From Aldrovandia affinis (taxonomy: Eukaryota > Chordata > Actinopteri > Notacanthiformes > Halosauridae), in contig JAINUG010000147.1 of NCBI GenBank assembly GCA_029706075.1, positions 1,315,145-1,379,144 of the forward strand: 64,000 nucleotides of DNA. The letters are read 5' to 3'. Every line of letters starts with the position of its first letter. The first letter of the stretch is position 1. Of the stretch, positions 62,910-64,000 are shown piece by piece. A program made the translations under genes and the position numbers. The notes beneath the pieces are model-generated. The model made no database searches. It was not told the origin of the DNA and saw only the letters and a list, made by a program, of their open reading frames with translations.

Positions 62910-64000
62910 GTGAGGGTGACGAAGGGGGCCAGTCCGGCTGCGAAACGCCGCAGGCTTGCCCCCAAGCGAAGCGGAGAGGAGACCGGCCGGCACGGCTGAC
63001 CTCTTCCCCCCAAGCATAATGTGCTGGCCTGAGCGTATCGACTGCAGGTCAAACAGGCGTCTTCTCAACCCGAGGCATGGATCTCAGTGTCAAACGAGTG
63101 ATTTAGAGGGAGCGGGATATCGGGGTGAGAGGGAGATATGCCGTAAGAGGATCCTGCGTAATTGGTCGTCCCGGGATGTCAGGGCTCCGCTGGGACCGGG
63201 TCTACAAAGGGATTGGTTTCCTGAGTTTGCAGAAGCAGTGCACACTAGGCCGGTATTTTAATTTGCCAGAAACTCACCCAGATCTGAGTAAGAAACGAAG
63301 GCGGACGCCCCATCAACCAAGAACCTAAAAAGAAAAAATGTGCCGTGAATCGCATATAAACCCACTAAAGGGGCTAAATTGTCGAGGGGATTAGAGAAAT
63401 GACGTTTTTAAGGTCCCCACGTGCAGTTGTGTGCCTGCTATATTTCTTTCTTCTATGCTAACCACTTCAGACACGTAAAGTTTAACAACTGCTATAACTT
63501 CCATTTCCCGGCAAGTGCAGAGCTTCCTTGGGTTTCAGCATATGTAATTTAATCTAGGCCCTGCACAAATCCACAGTCTTCTCTCCGGTTATTACAGCAA
63601 AACCAGCACATACATTTTACAGGCACATAGGGTTGTGACAAAGCACAAAGAAAATATTTGAAGTTACCGAGCATATATATATATATTTATATATACCTAG
63701 CTGCCTGGATAAAACTTTGGATGAATGAATGTTACAAGCATCGATACACTCTTTTCAAAACCTTGATGTCAGTCAAATTCACACATTTCCTTGAGAAAGT
63801 TTTTTTTCCCTCCTGCTTTGTCATGGCCCATATGTGGTTACAGAGCTGAACATGGAGCTGAATTCAGGGACAGAGCCATGTAAGGCCTTCTGAGGGCATT
63901 TATGGAATCTCCCATTTGGCCATTGCAATTCCATTCACCATAGGTATTGTAATTAATTTACCTGTCATTTAATAAAACATTCATACAATGTTCTACACCT
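62910..64000. other. Start of the intron after W29
   Basis: No exon is seen to the window end; the last coding exon(s) of delta must lie further on. A short (TA)n run lies at 63672-63694. Confidence 0.7.

Overview
The window is a piece of a ray-finned fish genome, almost certainly a teleost. It carries one multi-exon vertebrate gene in large, repeat-filled introns. The repeats are of fish type: several Tc1/mariner remnants, tRNA-headed SINEs with the fish L2-type tail (a GCTCTGGATAAGAGC hairpin followed by GTCTGCTAAATG), and abundant microsatellites. The order and species cannot be fixed from this sequence.

The gene lies on the + strand. It encodes the voltage-gated calcium channel auxiliary subunit alpha2/delta-1 (cacna2d1; a versus b paralogue undecided). 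I place 29 coding exons (W1-W29) between 12008 and 62909, totalling 2,413 nt or about 804 codons. Every intron is GT-AG, every junction is phase-compatible, and there is no in-frame stop. The coding part starts just before the LNELNW segment and the RRR motif. It runs through the von Willebrand A domain (MIDAS sequence DASGS), the Cache-like extracellular region, the hydrophobic GWWASAAAW segment and the alpha2/delta cleavage region, and ends inside delta at DCGNCSR. The signal peptide and about the first 200 residues lie upstream, and the GPI-anchor C-terminus lies downstream.

Layout: 1-12007 is intron of the same gene (no exon found), with a Harbinger/SANT remnant (about 3204-3806), a truncated Tc1 copy with both ends (5448-6704) and a second, older Tc1 (7552-8163). 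12008-19035 holds W1-W4 plus a LINE fragment, a SINE, a 48-bp minisatellite, a foldback and a long-TIR MITE. 19036-27634 is a large intron. 27635-33943 is a dense block (W5-W12) covering the rest of the VWA domain and the start of the following region. 33944-41023 is a 7-kb intron. 41024-62909 holds W13-W29 with SINEs, minisatellites and unusual duplications. 62910-64000 is the intron leading to the missing last exon(s).

The most interesting non-coding structures are these: (i) a SINE at 42798-43198 flanked exactly by about 128-130-bp direct repeats, which looks like a giant target-site duplication; (ii) two diverged copies of one intronic segment (47783-48000 and 50303-50455) between W16 and W17, each ending in pyrimidine tract, AG, 9 nt and GCAAGTAT, which could be duplicated micro-exon cassettes at a position where mammalian alpha2/delta-1 is alternatively spliced; (iii) a SINE family with two subtypes that appears repeatedly in both orientations. 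I see no second protein-coding host gene, no functional tRNA or rRNA gene and no CRISPR array.
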